Both the position numbers and the translations under genes were made by a program. Positions 32,939-40,910 of a DNA stretch of 64,000 nucleotides are shown here, in pieces (the stretch's first letter is position 1; each line of letters begins with the position of its first letter). The notes under the pieces are model-generated. The model made no database searches, was not told the DNA's origin, and worked only from the letters and a program-made list of their open reading frames with translations. The DNA comes from UBA7477 sp045602925 (GTDB taxonomy: Bacteria; Bacillota; Clostridia; Oscillospirales; Ruminococcaceae), in assembly GCA_045602925.1 (NCBI GenBank), contig JAZSCN010000021.1, positions 1 to 64,000 on the forward strand. Reading direction: 5' to 3'.

Positions 32939-34208
32939 ATCGCCTTGTTTCTTCCTTTATAACAGGTGACAGAATAATAAGAGCTGTAAGGTTCGGCAAT
33001 GCCATAAGCCCGTTTAAAACATCTGAAACGAGCAGTGCAGTGTCGGGCCTTATTACACACCCAAAGTAGGTTATGTAGCAAAATAAGAGCGAGAACAAAA
33101 GCTTGCTGTAGCGCCATTTTACAATGTAGCAAAACGCATTACTGCCAATCTGCGAAAACCCACATATGCTCGCAAATGCAAATAGTATTATAGCAAGCGA
33201 GCATACTACCTCTCCAACCCTGCCCAGCGAGCAAGAGAATGACTCCCATATACTCTCCTTTCCGGTTGCGAGTATAACAACAGCTGTGAGAGTGCCTATA
33301 ATAAAGGTATCTGCAAAAACCTCGAGCATACACCATGCACCCTGCTCCGAGGGAGTTTTTACATTGCTTTTTGCATGCACCGAGCAGGTTGTTCCAAGCC
33401 CTGCTTCTGTAGAGAAAATTCCCCTACGAAATCCAACCATCATCGAACCGAGTATTCCACCGGATACAGCCTTGGGGCAAAACGCTTCTGTTACGATAAC
33501 AAAAAGCGACGAAAGAATGTTCCCCCTCGAAGCGATAAGGCAAGCTACACAGCCACCGATATACAAAAGAGTCATAGCAGGCACAAGCTTTAACGACAAA
33601 GAAGCAAGAGCCTTTATTCCACCCATAGAAACAATAAGCACAAGCGAGCCTGCGACAATTCCGCAGGCTATTTTTGATGCCGAAAATGTATCGCTTAAAG
33701 CCTGCGACATAGCACTGCCCTGCGCCATATTGCCCATTCCGAGCGAGGCTCCCACGAGTAAAACGGCGTACAGCACGCCTGCCTTTTTAGAACGCATTGC
33801 CTTTTCGATATAATGCATAGCCGAGCCGTCATAGCCGTTCTTGCCCTTCTTTCTAAATCGTACAGAAAGCACACCTTCGGCATAAGCGAGCATCATTCCT
33901 ATGACGCCTGCTACCCACATCCAGAAAATTGCGCCTGCTCCACCGATTGATATGGCTGTGGCAACTCCGATTATACTGCCTGCTCCTATCGTTGCAGAAA
34001 GTGACGAAAAAAAGCTGGCAGTAGCCGAGATAGAATTGCCCTCGGTTTGTAATTTCCTTCTTGAAAAAATCGTGCTTTTTATTATCGTCGGAAGATTTGT
34101 CACCTGCAAAAATCCGTTTGAAATGCTCAGGTATACTCCGACAGCTAATATAAAGACAATCGTCGGCATGCCGAAAACTGCATCTCTTACTGCACAAATA
34201 AGTTCCAT
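32910..34208 (-). CDS. AGCS-family alanine/glycine:cation symporter
   Basis: 432 residues with about ten helices. AGCS landmarks are present: SSLSATIGAGSIIGVATAIS, the acidic-loop GYDGSAMHYIEKA, and FRRGIFSTEAGLGTTCSVHA, the family signature near residue 260. It imports alanine or glycine together with Na+ or H+. AGGAG precedes the ATG. It is convergent with the fumarase gene, overlapping it by 29 bp with no terminator between them. The C-terminus is somewhat shorter than in typical 450-480 residue members. Confidence 0.92.
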   Translation of the reverse strand: MELICAVRDAVFGMPTIVFILAVGVYLSISNGFLQVTNLPTIIKSTIFSRRKLQTEGNSISATASFFSSLSATIGAGSIIGVATAISIGGAGAIFWMWVAGVIGMMLAYAEGVLSVRFRKKGKNGYDGSAMHYIEKAMRSKKAGVLYAVLLVGASLGMGNMAQGSAMSQALSDTFSASKIACGIVAGSLVLIVSMGGIKALASLSLKLVPAMTLLYIGGCVACLIASRGNILSSLFVIVTEAFCPKAVSGGILGSMMVGFRRGIFSTEAGLGTTCSVHAKSNVKTPSEQGAWCMLEVFADTFIIGTLTAVVILATGKESIWESFSCSLGRVGEVVCSLAIILFAFASICGFSQIGSNAFCYIVKWRYSKLLFSLLFCYITYFGCVIRPDTALLVSDVLNGLMALPNLTALIILSPVIKEETRRFIALRERVL

Positions 34209-34307
34209 TATAAATTCTCCTTCGGCAATTTACTTGTGCAATGTATTTTCTTCCTAAAAAGGCTATATTATATAATATATAAACTCTTGCACAAGGGAGG
34301 GCGTGAC

Positions 34308-34769
34308 TTGAAGATATATAGACAAAGTCCAAAGGGGCTTGGCTTTATACGGCTTTCGCTGCTGCTTTTGAGCATCGGCGTCATAATAACAGCGACTATA
34401 TATCTTGTCCGTTATCCTATGCTTATGTATATTGTGATAGGAATATTCTGCTTTGGAGCATTTTTCGTGGGAGCAATTCTCCTGCCTCTTTATATGTCAA
34501 ATATGAAATATATGATTACCGATGAATGTGTAGTAAAGCTTTGTGGTGTGATATTTAAGAAAAGAAGCTACCTCTCTGTAAGAAGCATACAGTATGTAAC
34601 ACGGCTTTCTCCACCTTTTTCCCGATACACCGGGCTTAGCTTTATTAAAATCTATTCGCAGGGCAGAAGCATGCGACTATGCCTTCTCGATGAGGAGGAC
34701 TCGCTTGAGATCTTCTTTCTCATAAGCAAGAGCATACGAAAGGAGCATTATGACAAGCACAGCTCATAG
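34308..34769 (+). CDS. YdbS-like bacterial PH-domain membrane protein
   Basis: 153 residues from the TTG at 34308, which has GGGAGGG seven bases upstream. The frame is open further but without a site. Two helices (LSLLLLSIGVIITATIYLV and a second near residue 50) are followed by a bPH2 domain (MITDECVVKLCGVIFKKRSY, IKIYSQGRSM). YdbS/YdbT pairs are conserved in Firmicutes and have been linked to resistance against secreted killing factors. It overlaps the next gene by 20 bp. Confidence 0.82.
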   Translation: MKIYRQSPKGLGFIRLSLLLLSIGVIITATIYLVRYPMLMYIVIGIFCFGAFFVGAILLPLYMSNMKYMITDECVVKLCGVIFKKRSYLSVRSIQYVTRLSPPFSRYTGLSFIKIYSQGRSMRLCLLDEEDSLEIFFLISKSIRKEHYDKHSS

Positions 34770-36219
34770 CTACAAGGGAATCTTCAGGTCAAGACAACAC
34801 CCTATAAAAATCCTTAGCTACACTACAAGAAGCTTCTGGCTTATACTCATACCTCTCACCAGAGATTTTATCGCTTCACGCTATGACATAGCATCCTGGC
34901 TCTATGGCTCGTGGCTTAGTATACTGACAATTATAGTGATATTTCTATACGCATTCTTTCGGTGGTATCTTGTCACCTATCGTATCGAGGATGACTGTAT
35001 AGTATGCAGAAACGGCATATTCGGGCTTTGGGAAACAAAGCTTTACTTTTGCGCTGTTTCCTGCGTGTCATCCGTGCAAACACCACTTAACCGTATCTTC
35101 AGAGCAAGCACAATATATCTCTGCTCTCACACATCAAAGTGCCACGCAATAAAGCTCACTATGAAGTGCTCTGATACACTAAGGCTTTTCTCTCGGTTCA
35201 AGGACGAGCGCTCGGCAGTCTTTTGCTTTCGCCCAAAGAAAACCCACCTCGCAGTTTTCTCCTTGCTTTTTTCGTCATCGCTGTCAGGGCTTATACTTGT
35301 GGCAACCTTTGTAATACAGTCCAGCAAGCTCATAAGCAAAAAGCTGGAGCAGGATATTCGACTCGGCCTTTCTGAGCTTGGCTCGAGCGTTTCTACCCTG
35401 CCACAAAGCCTTGAAAAAATATCCGTAATCGTTATGGCGTGCTTTCTGTCGCTGATGTCGCTTTCCTTTATCGCAAATCTTCTGCGTCACGCAAGCTTTT
35501 CTGTAAAGAAAATCGGTGGCAGGCTTTTTGTAGAAAGCGGACTTTTCACAAGACGCTCCCACATACTAAGCCTTGAGCTTGTAACCTACTGCGATATTCA
35601 GCAAAACCTCCTGATGAAGCTGTTTAGAGTATGTTCTGTGCGAATTTTCTGTTCAGGCTACGGGAAGCATAACCGTGAACTCAATGTTCTTGTGCCAATC
35701 ACAACCATAGACCGAGTGAAAAGCTCTCTAAGATTACTCCTCCCCAATCATCGTCATACAAAAGCCGACACTCCTGCCATACGAAAAAGCCCACTATCAT
35801 ACGTATGGTTGCCACTTGTTTTAGAGATAATAGCAGTAGCTGTCACTATCCTTGCCTATAGGCTTACTTTCATAGTAGCAGGTGCGATACAGCTGTTTTT
35901 GATAATATCTCAACTGCCGATAATCTGGCTTTTCATAGCAAGGCTGGTCGCATTGTTTACAACCTCTATAGGCTACGAAGACGGCATATTAAGGCTCCAC
36001 ATATGCAAGCTCTATAGATTTCACAAAATATCACTCCCCGTAGAGCATCTATCAGGCTTTCTAATAAAGCAAAGCCCCTTCCAGAAACGCAAAAATCGTT
36101 GCACCGTAAAAATCTACGTCGCAACAAGCACAAAAAACAAATTCGTTGCCAAAAGTCTGCCACTTGATAAAGTCGAATCAATAGCCAGCAAAACGGGCGT
36201 TTTTTGTCAACTCCGATAA
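34750..36219 (+). CDS. YdbT-like multi-PH-domain membrane protein
   Basis: 489 residues containing bPH2 domains after paired helices: YRIEDDCIVCRNGIFGLWET near residue 80, RLFVESGLFTRRSHILSLEL near residue 260, and a third near 400-480 (IGYEDGILRLHICKLYRFHK). This repeated plan matches YdbT. The first gene of the pair encodes the YdbS-like partner, and the 20-bp overlap indicates coupled translation. The function is probably envelope maintenance; this rests on family membership only. Confidence 0.85.
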   Translation: MTSTAHSYKGIFRSRQHPIKILSYTTRSFWLILIPLTRDFIASRYDIASWLYGSWLSILTIIVIFLYAFFRWYLVTYRIEDDCIVCRNGIFGLWETKLYFCAVSCVSSVQTPLNRIFRASTIYLCSHTSKCHAIKLTMKCSDTLRLFSRFKDERSAVFCFRPKKTHLAVFSLLFSSSLSGLILVATFVIQSSKLISKKLEQDIRLGLSELGSSVSTLPQSLEKISVIVMACFLSLMSLSFIANLLRHASFSVKKIGGRLFVESGLFTRRSHILSLELVTYCDIQQNLLMKLFRVCSVRIFCSGYGKHNRELNVLVPITTIDRVKSSLRLLLPNHRHTKADTPAIRKSPLSYVWLPLVLEIIAVAVTILAYRLTFIVAGAIQLFLIISQLPIIWLFIARLVALFTTSIGYEDGILRLHICKLYRFHKISLPVEHLSGFLIKQSPFQKRKNRCTVKIYVATSTKNKFVAKSLPLDKVESIASKTGVFCQLR

Positions 36220-36277
36220 TAAATTTTAGGGTTTTCACCCTCTTTTCTGTAAGTTTTGGAGAAACGCAAAAAAGCCC

Positions 36278-36306
36278 TTGACAAAACCCGCTTGTTGTTT
36301 TATAAT
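36278..36306 (+). promoter_or_regulatory. Promoter of the tRNA-Met/tRNA-Glu unit
   Basis: TTGACA and TATAAT, both perfect, are 17 bp apart and 31 bp upstream of the first tRNA. Confidence 0.85.
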
Positions 36307-36336
36307 ATATAAGTCGCTATGAGCTTTTATATATAT

Positions 36337-36413
36337 GGCGGCATAGCTCAGCTGGCTAGAGTACTCGGTTCATACCCGATTGGTCGTGTGTTCGAATCAC
36401 ACTGCCGCTACCA
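36337..36413 (+). tRNA. tRNA-Met (anticodon CAT)
   Basis: 77 nt including an encoded CCA. The GGCGGCA/TGCCGCT acceptor stem pairs with a terminal G-U. The anticodon loop TTCATAC gives CAT, and the T-arm is GTGTGTTCGAATCACAC. The paired 1:72 position argues for elongator rather than initiator Met. A CAT-reading tRNA-Ile cannot be excluded by eye. Confidence 0.92.
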
Positions 36414-36465
36414 TCTGAAAACTCAGCTTTTTAGCGACAGCGTTCAGCTGATGAACGCTAAATAT

Positions 36466-36540
36466 GGCCCGTTGGTCAAGTGGTCAAGACGGCGCCCTTT
36501 CACGGCGCAATCATGGGTTCGACTCCCGTACGGGTCACCA
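36466..36540 (+). tRNA. tRNA-Glu (anticodon TTC)
   Basis: 75 nt with encoded CCA. The acceptor stem GGCCCGT/ACGGGTC is fully paired. The anticodon loop CTTTCAC gives TTC, and the T-arm is ATGGGTTCGACTCCCGT. Its 3' end is part of a 22-bp direct repeat found again at 40857. Confidence 0.95.
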
Positions 36541-36555
36541 CAAAAAACCTCGTTC
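36534..36555 (+). repeat. Direct repeat at the tRNA-Glu 3' end (attL-like)
   Basis: The 22-bp GTCACCACAAAAAACCTCGT plus TC covers the last bases of tRNA-Glu, its CCA and the first arm of the terminator. The identical sequence at 40857-40878 lies 4.3 kb away, bounding a discrete block of genes. Confidence 0.65.
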
Positions 36556-36570
36556 TTTTGAGCGAGGTTT
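36547..36570 (+). terminator. Terminator of the tRNA unit
   Basis: AACCTCGTTC and GAGCGAGGTT pair and are followed by TTTTTATT. Confidence 0.85.
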
Positions 36571-36691
36571 TTTTATTATATCCGCTCCTGTCGGAACAGG
36601 TGATATATGCCTTACGGCAAATGCATCATTAATATTAAGTCGCCGAGCCAAAAGCCCGACGGCTTGTTTTATTGCTCACCACTTTCAGATG

Positions 36692-36720
36692 TTGAGTTTT
36701 TGAGATGAATGTGGTATAAT
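36692..36720 (+). promoter_or_regulatory. Promoter of the transglutaminase-like gene
   Basis: TTGAGT and TATAAT are 17 bp apart; the ATG follows 22 bp later. Confidence 0.65.
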
Positions 36721-36742
36721 GACTAAACTAGGAGATGAAAGC

Positions 36743-37363
36743 ATGAACATAGCACCATACACAGATAACATAAATGAATACCTGAAAGAAGATAACATCA
36801 TTGATTTTACTAACGAGGATATCATTCAGCTTGCGGAGTCATTATATCAAAACGCCGATAACGAAACCGAGTTTATCAAATCTGCTTACGAATTTGTAAG
36901 GGATAAAATCTCTCATTCGGCAGATATAAACGAGGATAGAATTACCTGTTCGGCGTCCGAGGTTTTAAGTGCGAAACATGGCATTTGTTTTGCAAAATCT
37001 CATTTGTTAGCTGCATTGCTTCGCTGTAAAGGTGTTCCCGCGGGAGTTTGCTATCAGAAAATCAATTTTAGCAACGAAACATCGCCTGTTCTTGTATATC
37101 ACGGACTTAATGGTGTTTTTGTAAAAGAATATAATAAATGGATACGCCTTGATGCGAGAGGCAATAAAGAGGGCATAGATGCACAGTTTTCGTTAGATAC
37201 AGAGATACTTGCTTTTCCTATTCGTGCAGAAATAGGAGAGGAAGACGGATTTGTAATTTATCCAAATCCCGATGCTAAGATTGTCGAAAATCTAAGGAAT
37301 AATAAAACAAGAACAGCTCTTTGGGATGACTTGCCGACTGAGCTTGCGTACAATATAAAATAG
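36743..37363 (+). CDS. Transglutaminase-like cysteine protein
   Basis: 206 residues from the ATG with AGGAG upstream. The Cys-His-Asp triad of transglutaminase-like proteins is visible: HGICFAKSHLLAALLR with the Cys near residue 90, VYHGLNGVFV with the His, and WIRLDARGN with the Asp. No signal peptide, so it acts inside the cell, perhaps as a protease or peptide-processing enzyme. It is the first gene inside the repeat-bounded segment and has its own promoter and terminator. Codon use is richer in AAA, GAA and TTT than the genes on either side. Confidence 0.82.
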   Translation: MNIAPYTDNINEYLKEDNIIDFTNEDIIQLAESLYQNADNETEFIKSAYEFVRDKISHSADINEDRITCSASEVLSAKHGICFAKSHLLAALLRCKGVPAGVCYQKINFSNETSPVLVYHGLNGVFVKEYNKWIRLDARGNKEGIDAQFSLDTEILAFPIRAEIGEEDGFVIYPNPDAKIVENLRNNKTRTALWDDLPTELAYNIK

Positions 37364-37400
37364 CAGTAATGCTTCGTTGCGCCCCTAAAAAACAAAAATC

Positions 37401-37429
37401 TGCCGTTGTGTTTTTACTTCACAACGGCA
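37401..37429 (+). terminator. Terminator of the transglutaminase-like gene
   Basis: TGCCGTTGTG and CACAACGGCA form a perfect 10-bp stem, followed by TTTTCATT. Confidence 0.85.
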
Positions 37430-37551
37430 TTTTCATTGTATTCTTTCTTGGCAGCATTGCCAAATTTGATAAACATATTGTGAATATGCATAAACACTTT
37501 TGTTAAAAATCAAGTAATCGTTGTAATATTTACTGATTTTTGGAAAAGTTA

Positions 37552-37580
37552 TTGACAATAACGGCTTTGTGTGCTACAAT
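37552..37580 (+). promoter_or_regulatory. Promoter of the riboswitch-ABC transcript
   Basis: TTGACA and TACAAT are 17 bp apart, with an extended -10 TGCTACAAT. Confidence 0.7.
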
Positions 37581-37589
37581 AAACGCACA

Positions 37590-37740
37590 ACATAAATTAC
37601 CCGTGGGGGAGTAGTGGCGCAGACTTGCAAGCAAGCAGCGTGGCAAATCAACATCCTGATGTTTTACATCTGGTTTGTCTTAAACAACGAGACTCACATA
37701 TTGCTGGAATAGCTGTATGTGCGTCGGAAATATGATTATT
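37590..37740 (+). ncRNA. Candidate yybP-ykoY (manganese-type) riboswitch
   Basis: The leader starts with GUGGGGGAGUAGU, containing the GGGGAGUAG element typical of yybP-ykoY aptamers, and later has AUCAACAU and ACGAGACUCACA, where the second conserved loop is expected. Between them fold a CUUGC/GCAAG hairpin and a long stem, GGCAAAUCA with UGGUUUGUC, capped by GAUG/CAUC. A terminator at 37741-37776 serves as expression platform. The match was made by eye. Some sequence in the second loop departs from what I remember, so another ligand class is possible. Confidence 0.5.
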
Positions 37741-37776
37741 AACCGAGTATAGCTTTTCAGCTGTATTCGGTTTTTT
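37741..37776 (+). terminator. Riboswitch expression-platform terminator
   Basis: AACCGAGTATAGCT and AGCTGTATTCGGTT pair with a four-base loop and are followed by TTTTTTG, 42 bp before the ABC ATPase start codon. Confidence 0.8.
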
Positions 37777-37817
37777 GTTGAGAAAAAACAGCTCGATGTG
37801 AAAGGACGGTTAATAGT

Positions 37818-38516
37818 ATGTTTATTGAAATCAGTCAAATCAGAAAATCATTCGGTGAGGGTGACAGCCGTGTAGAGGTGCTCAAGGGCATTGACGTGGG
37901 AATTGAAAAGGGAGAATTCTGCGTGCTGCTGGGGCCGTCAGGCTCAGGCAAATCAACACTCCTGAATATTATCGGTGGAATTGATAATGCCGACAGCGGA
38001 TATATTTCCATAGGCGGTGAAAAAACTGAAGGAATGAGCGAAAAAGCACTTTCCCTTTATCGCAGAAAGCATCTCGGCTACATATTTCAGATGTATAACC
38101 TTATTCCAAATCTCAATATCAGAGAAAATATCGAGGTCGGCGCATATTTAAGCGATAACCCTCTTGATGTAGATGAACTTCTCAATATTCTCGGACTTTA
38201 TGAACACCGTCATAAGCTGCCTAATCAGCTTTCGGGCGGACAGCAGCAGCGTACTGCTATCGGGCGTGCTATTATTAAAAATCCCGATATTCTCCTTTGC
38301 GATGAGCCGACAGGTGCACTTGATTTCAAAACCTCAAAAGAAATTTTAAAGCTTATCGAGGACGTAAACAAACAATACGGCAACACAATTATTATGGTAA
38401 CTCACAATGACGCAATAAAAAATATGGCTGACAGAGTGATTAAACTCCATGATGGTATGATAAGAAAAAACTATCTCAACGAAGTAAAGCTTACTGCCGA
38501 AGAGCTTGATTGGTAA
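37818..38516 (+). CDS. ABC exporter ATP-binding subunit, MacB/LolD type
   Basis: 232 residues with GPSGSGKSTLLNIIGG (Walker A), the family-typical IFQMYNLIPNLNIRENIE, LSGGQQQRTAIGRAI (signature) and ILLCDEPTGALD (Walker B). It pairs with the FtsX-type permease that begins 15 bp later. Behind the candidate riboswitch, the transporter would be made in response to the ligand. The family exports peptides, macrolides or lipids; metal transport is not usual for it. The sequence is AT-richer than the genes outside the repeat-bounded segment. Confidence 0.92.
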   Translation: MFIEISQIRKSFGEGDSRVEVLKGIDVGIEKGEFCVLLGPSGSGKSTLLNIIGGIDNADSGYISIGGEKTEGMSEKALSLYRRKHLGYIFQMYNLIPNLNIRENIEVGAYLSDNPLDVDELLNILGLYEHRHKLPNQLSGGQQQRTAIGRAIIKNPDILLCDEPTGALDFKTSKEILKLIEDVNKQYGNTIIMVTHNDAIKNMADRVIKLHDGMIRKNYLNEVKLTAEELDW

Positions 38517-38530
38517 GGAGGAATAGCTTT

Positions 38531-40774
38531 ATGAAAAATCCTCTTATTAAACGCTTTCCTCGTGAACTTAAAGCCGAGCTTGGAAAATGGATTGTGCTGT
38601 TTGTTTTTATTACAGGTATGATTGGTATTGTTTCGGGTTTTCTTATCGGTGGCGAAAGCATGGTGCTTACCTTTAATGAAAACTTTGAAAAATACAACAT
38701 AGAGGACGGAAATTTTGAGCTGTCCGAACAAGCCAAAGAAACCCTCTATAATAAATTTGAAGAGCAGAATATAGCACTTTACGAAAACTATTACTTTGAA
38801 AAAGAAACCGATGATTTTGACAGCACCCTCCGCATTTTTAAGAACCGTAATGATGTCAACAAGGTGTGTCTTATGTCAGGCGAAATGCCCGACAGCGAAA
38901 ACGAAATCGCTATCGACAGAGTTTATGCGAAAAACAATAATGTAAATGTGGGCGATACTATTTCGGTAGACGGAGAAAAGCTTACGGTAAGCGGCTTTGT
39001 TGCACTTACCGATTATTCCACACTTTACAAAAGTCCCTCGGATATGTTGTTTGACTCAATTAAATTCGGCGTGGGAATTATGAGCGACGACGGTTTTGAA
39101 AATACAGATAAGGATATACATTACTGTTATTCGTGGGTATATGATGAAAAGCCCGAGGATGATAAAGCGGCAAAGGATAAATCTGAAGATGTGCTTGCGC
39201 TGCTTGTTCAAAATGCGCCTGTAACTCAATTTATCCCGGCATATTTAAATCAGGCTATTCATTTTGCAGGCGATGATTTAGGTACGGATACTGTTATGCT
39301 CGAATATTTCCTTTATATTATGATAGCGGTAATTGCTTTTGTTTTCGCAATTACAACAAGCAACACCATAGTAAAGGAAGCAAATGTAATCGGCACACTC
39401 CGAGCGTCAGGATACACAAAAGCCGAGCTTATTGTTCACTATCTTACTATGCCGACAATTATAACGCTTATATCGGCAGTTGTAGGAAATATCCTCGGAT
39501 ATACTGTATTAAAGGATTTCGGAACAAATCTGATGTATAATTCCTACAGTCTGACAACATATATACCTCGCTGGAATGCAGGAGCCTTCATAAGAACAAC
39601 AGTAATTCCCGTATGCATTATAATTCTTATAAATTTTGTAATTCTTTGGAGTAAGCTCAGACTCTCACCACTCAAATTCATACGCCGTGACCTTAGCAAA
39701 AAAGGAAAGAAAAAGGCAGTGCGCCTTAATACAAAATTAGGTATTCTTACCCGTTTCAGAATAAGGGTGATTTTGCAGAATATCCCTAACTATATTATGA
39801 TATTCTTGGGAATATTCCTTGCAGATATTATACTTCTTTTCGGCTGCGGATTAAATCCCCTTCTTGAACATAATCAGAACACTATTGTAGAAAATATGAT
39901 TGCCGATTATCAGTATGTTCTGAAGATGCCGATAGAAACCGATTGTGAGAATGCGGAAAAATACTGCACAGACAGCCTTAAAACAACAGATGAAAAGTTC
40001 ATTATTGAAGATGTAACGATTTACGGAATTTCGCCTGACAGCAAGTATATAAGTGCCGATTTAGATGAAGGCTTTTACATTTCTTCAGCCTTTGCCGCAA
40101 AGCATAAGCTTACATCAGGCGACAGCACTACCTTGTGCGATACTTACGAAAACAAGAATTATACCTTTGAGATTGACGGTGTTTATGATTATCCTGCGGG
40201 ACTTGCAGTATTTATGAATATAGACAAGTTCAACGAAATTTTCGGAAACGAGCCCGACTATTACAGTGGATATTTCAGCAATACAGAAATTGAAGGCATC
40301 GAAGATTTCGTTGCTGCGAAAATCACCGCAGACGATTATACAAAAACCTCTCGTCAGCTGATGGTAAGCTTTGAAGGATTGTCAGGATTGCTTGCAGGCT
40401 TTGGCATTATTGTGTTTATGATGATAATTTATCTGCTTTCAAAAATCATTATCGAGAAGAATGCTCAATCCATATCTATGACCAAAATTTTGGGATATTC
40501 AAACAGCGAAATAAACAGCCTGTATATAACCTCCACAGCTATTGTGGTTGTGCTTTCAATGCTCGTTACAATTCCGCTTACCGACATTGCAATGACTTAT
40601 ATTCTGCCTGCGGCTATGGCAAGCTATTCGGGATACTTTTTCTACTATATGCCTACCGAAGTGCTTATTGCAACATTTGTTATAGGAGTTATAAGCTACG
40701 CCGTTATCGCATTTTTACAGACGAGAAAGGTTAAGAAAATCCCTCTTGATACGGCACTGAAAAATGTAGAATAA
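38531..40774 (+). CDS. FtsX-family ABC permease
   Basis: 747 residues from the ATG with AAGGAGG upstream. It has a first helix near residue 20 (WIVLFVFITGMIGIVSGFLI), an extracytoplasmic domain, then a three-helix FtsX block near 265-390. A second helix, external domain and FtsX block (about 620-740) complete the eight- to ten-helix plan of long permeases such as BceB or YknZ relatives. ATLRASGYTKAEL-like loops (TLRASGYTKAELIVHY, MTKILGYSNSEINSLY) are the coupling helices that meet the ATPase. It forms an operon with the ATPase gene at 37818. Confidence 0.9.
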   Translation: MKNPLIKRFPRELKAELGKWIVLFVFITGMIGIVSGFLIGGESMVLTFNENFEKYNIEDGNFELSEQAKETLYNKFEEQNIALYENYYFEKETDDFDSTLRIFKNRNDVNKVCLMSGEMPDSENEIAIDRVYAKNNNVNVGDTISVDGEKLTVSGFVALTDYSTLYKSPSDMLFDSIKFGVGIMSDDGFENTDKDIHYCYSWVYDEKPEDDKAAKDKSEDVLALLVQNAPVTQFIPAYLNQAIHFAGDDLGTDTVMLEYFLYIMIAVIAFVFAITTSNTIVKEANVIGTLRASGYTKAELIVHYLTMPTIITLISAVVGNILGYTVLKDFGTNLMYNSYSLTTYIPRWNAGAFIRTTVIPVCIIILINFVILWSKLRLSPLKFIRRDLSKKGKKKAVRLNTKLGILTRFRIRVILQNIPNYIMIFLGIFLADIILLFGCGLNPLLEHNQNTIVENMIADYQYVLKMPIETDCENAEKYCTDSLKTTDEKFIIEDVTIYGISPDSKYISADLDEGFYISSAFAAKHKLTSGDSTTLCDTYENKNYTFEIDGVYDYPAGLAVFMNIDKFNEIFGNEPDYYSGYFSNTEIEGIEDFVAAKITADDYTKTSRQLMVSFEGLSGLLAGFGIIVFMMIIYLLSKIIIEKNAQSISMTKILGYSNSEINSLYITSTAIVVVLSMLVTIPLTDIAMTYILPAAMASYSGYFFYYMPTEVLIATFVIGVISYAVIAFLQTRKVKKIPLDTALKNVE

Positions 40775-40856
40775 AAATGTGATGCGTGTTTTCAAAACAC
40801 AACCACATATCCAAACCCGCAACCAACAAACAAGAGTTCGTCTATATTCAGCTTCC

Positions 40857-40878
40857 GTCACCACAAAAAACCTCGTTC
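40857..40878 (+). repeat. Direct repeat, second copy (attR-like)
   Basis: Identical over 22 bp to 36534-36555. Upstream of it, GAGTTCGTCTATATTCAGCTTCC resembles a decayed tRNA T-arm and acceptor end. A terminator hairpin (40871-40890) of the same CCTCGTTC type follows. Confidence 0.6.
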
Positions 40879-40890
40879 AATCGAACGAGG
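40871..40890. terminator. Bidirectional terminator
   Basis: CCTCGTTC and GAACGAGG form the stem with flanking A6 and CTTTTTATT. It ends the rightward ABC transcript and the leftward GGDEF gene. Confidence 0.75.
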
Positions 40891-40910
40891 CTTTTTATTA
40901 TGCTTATTTT

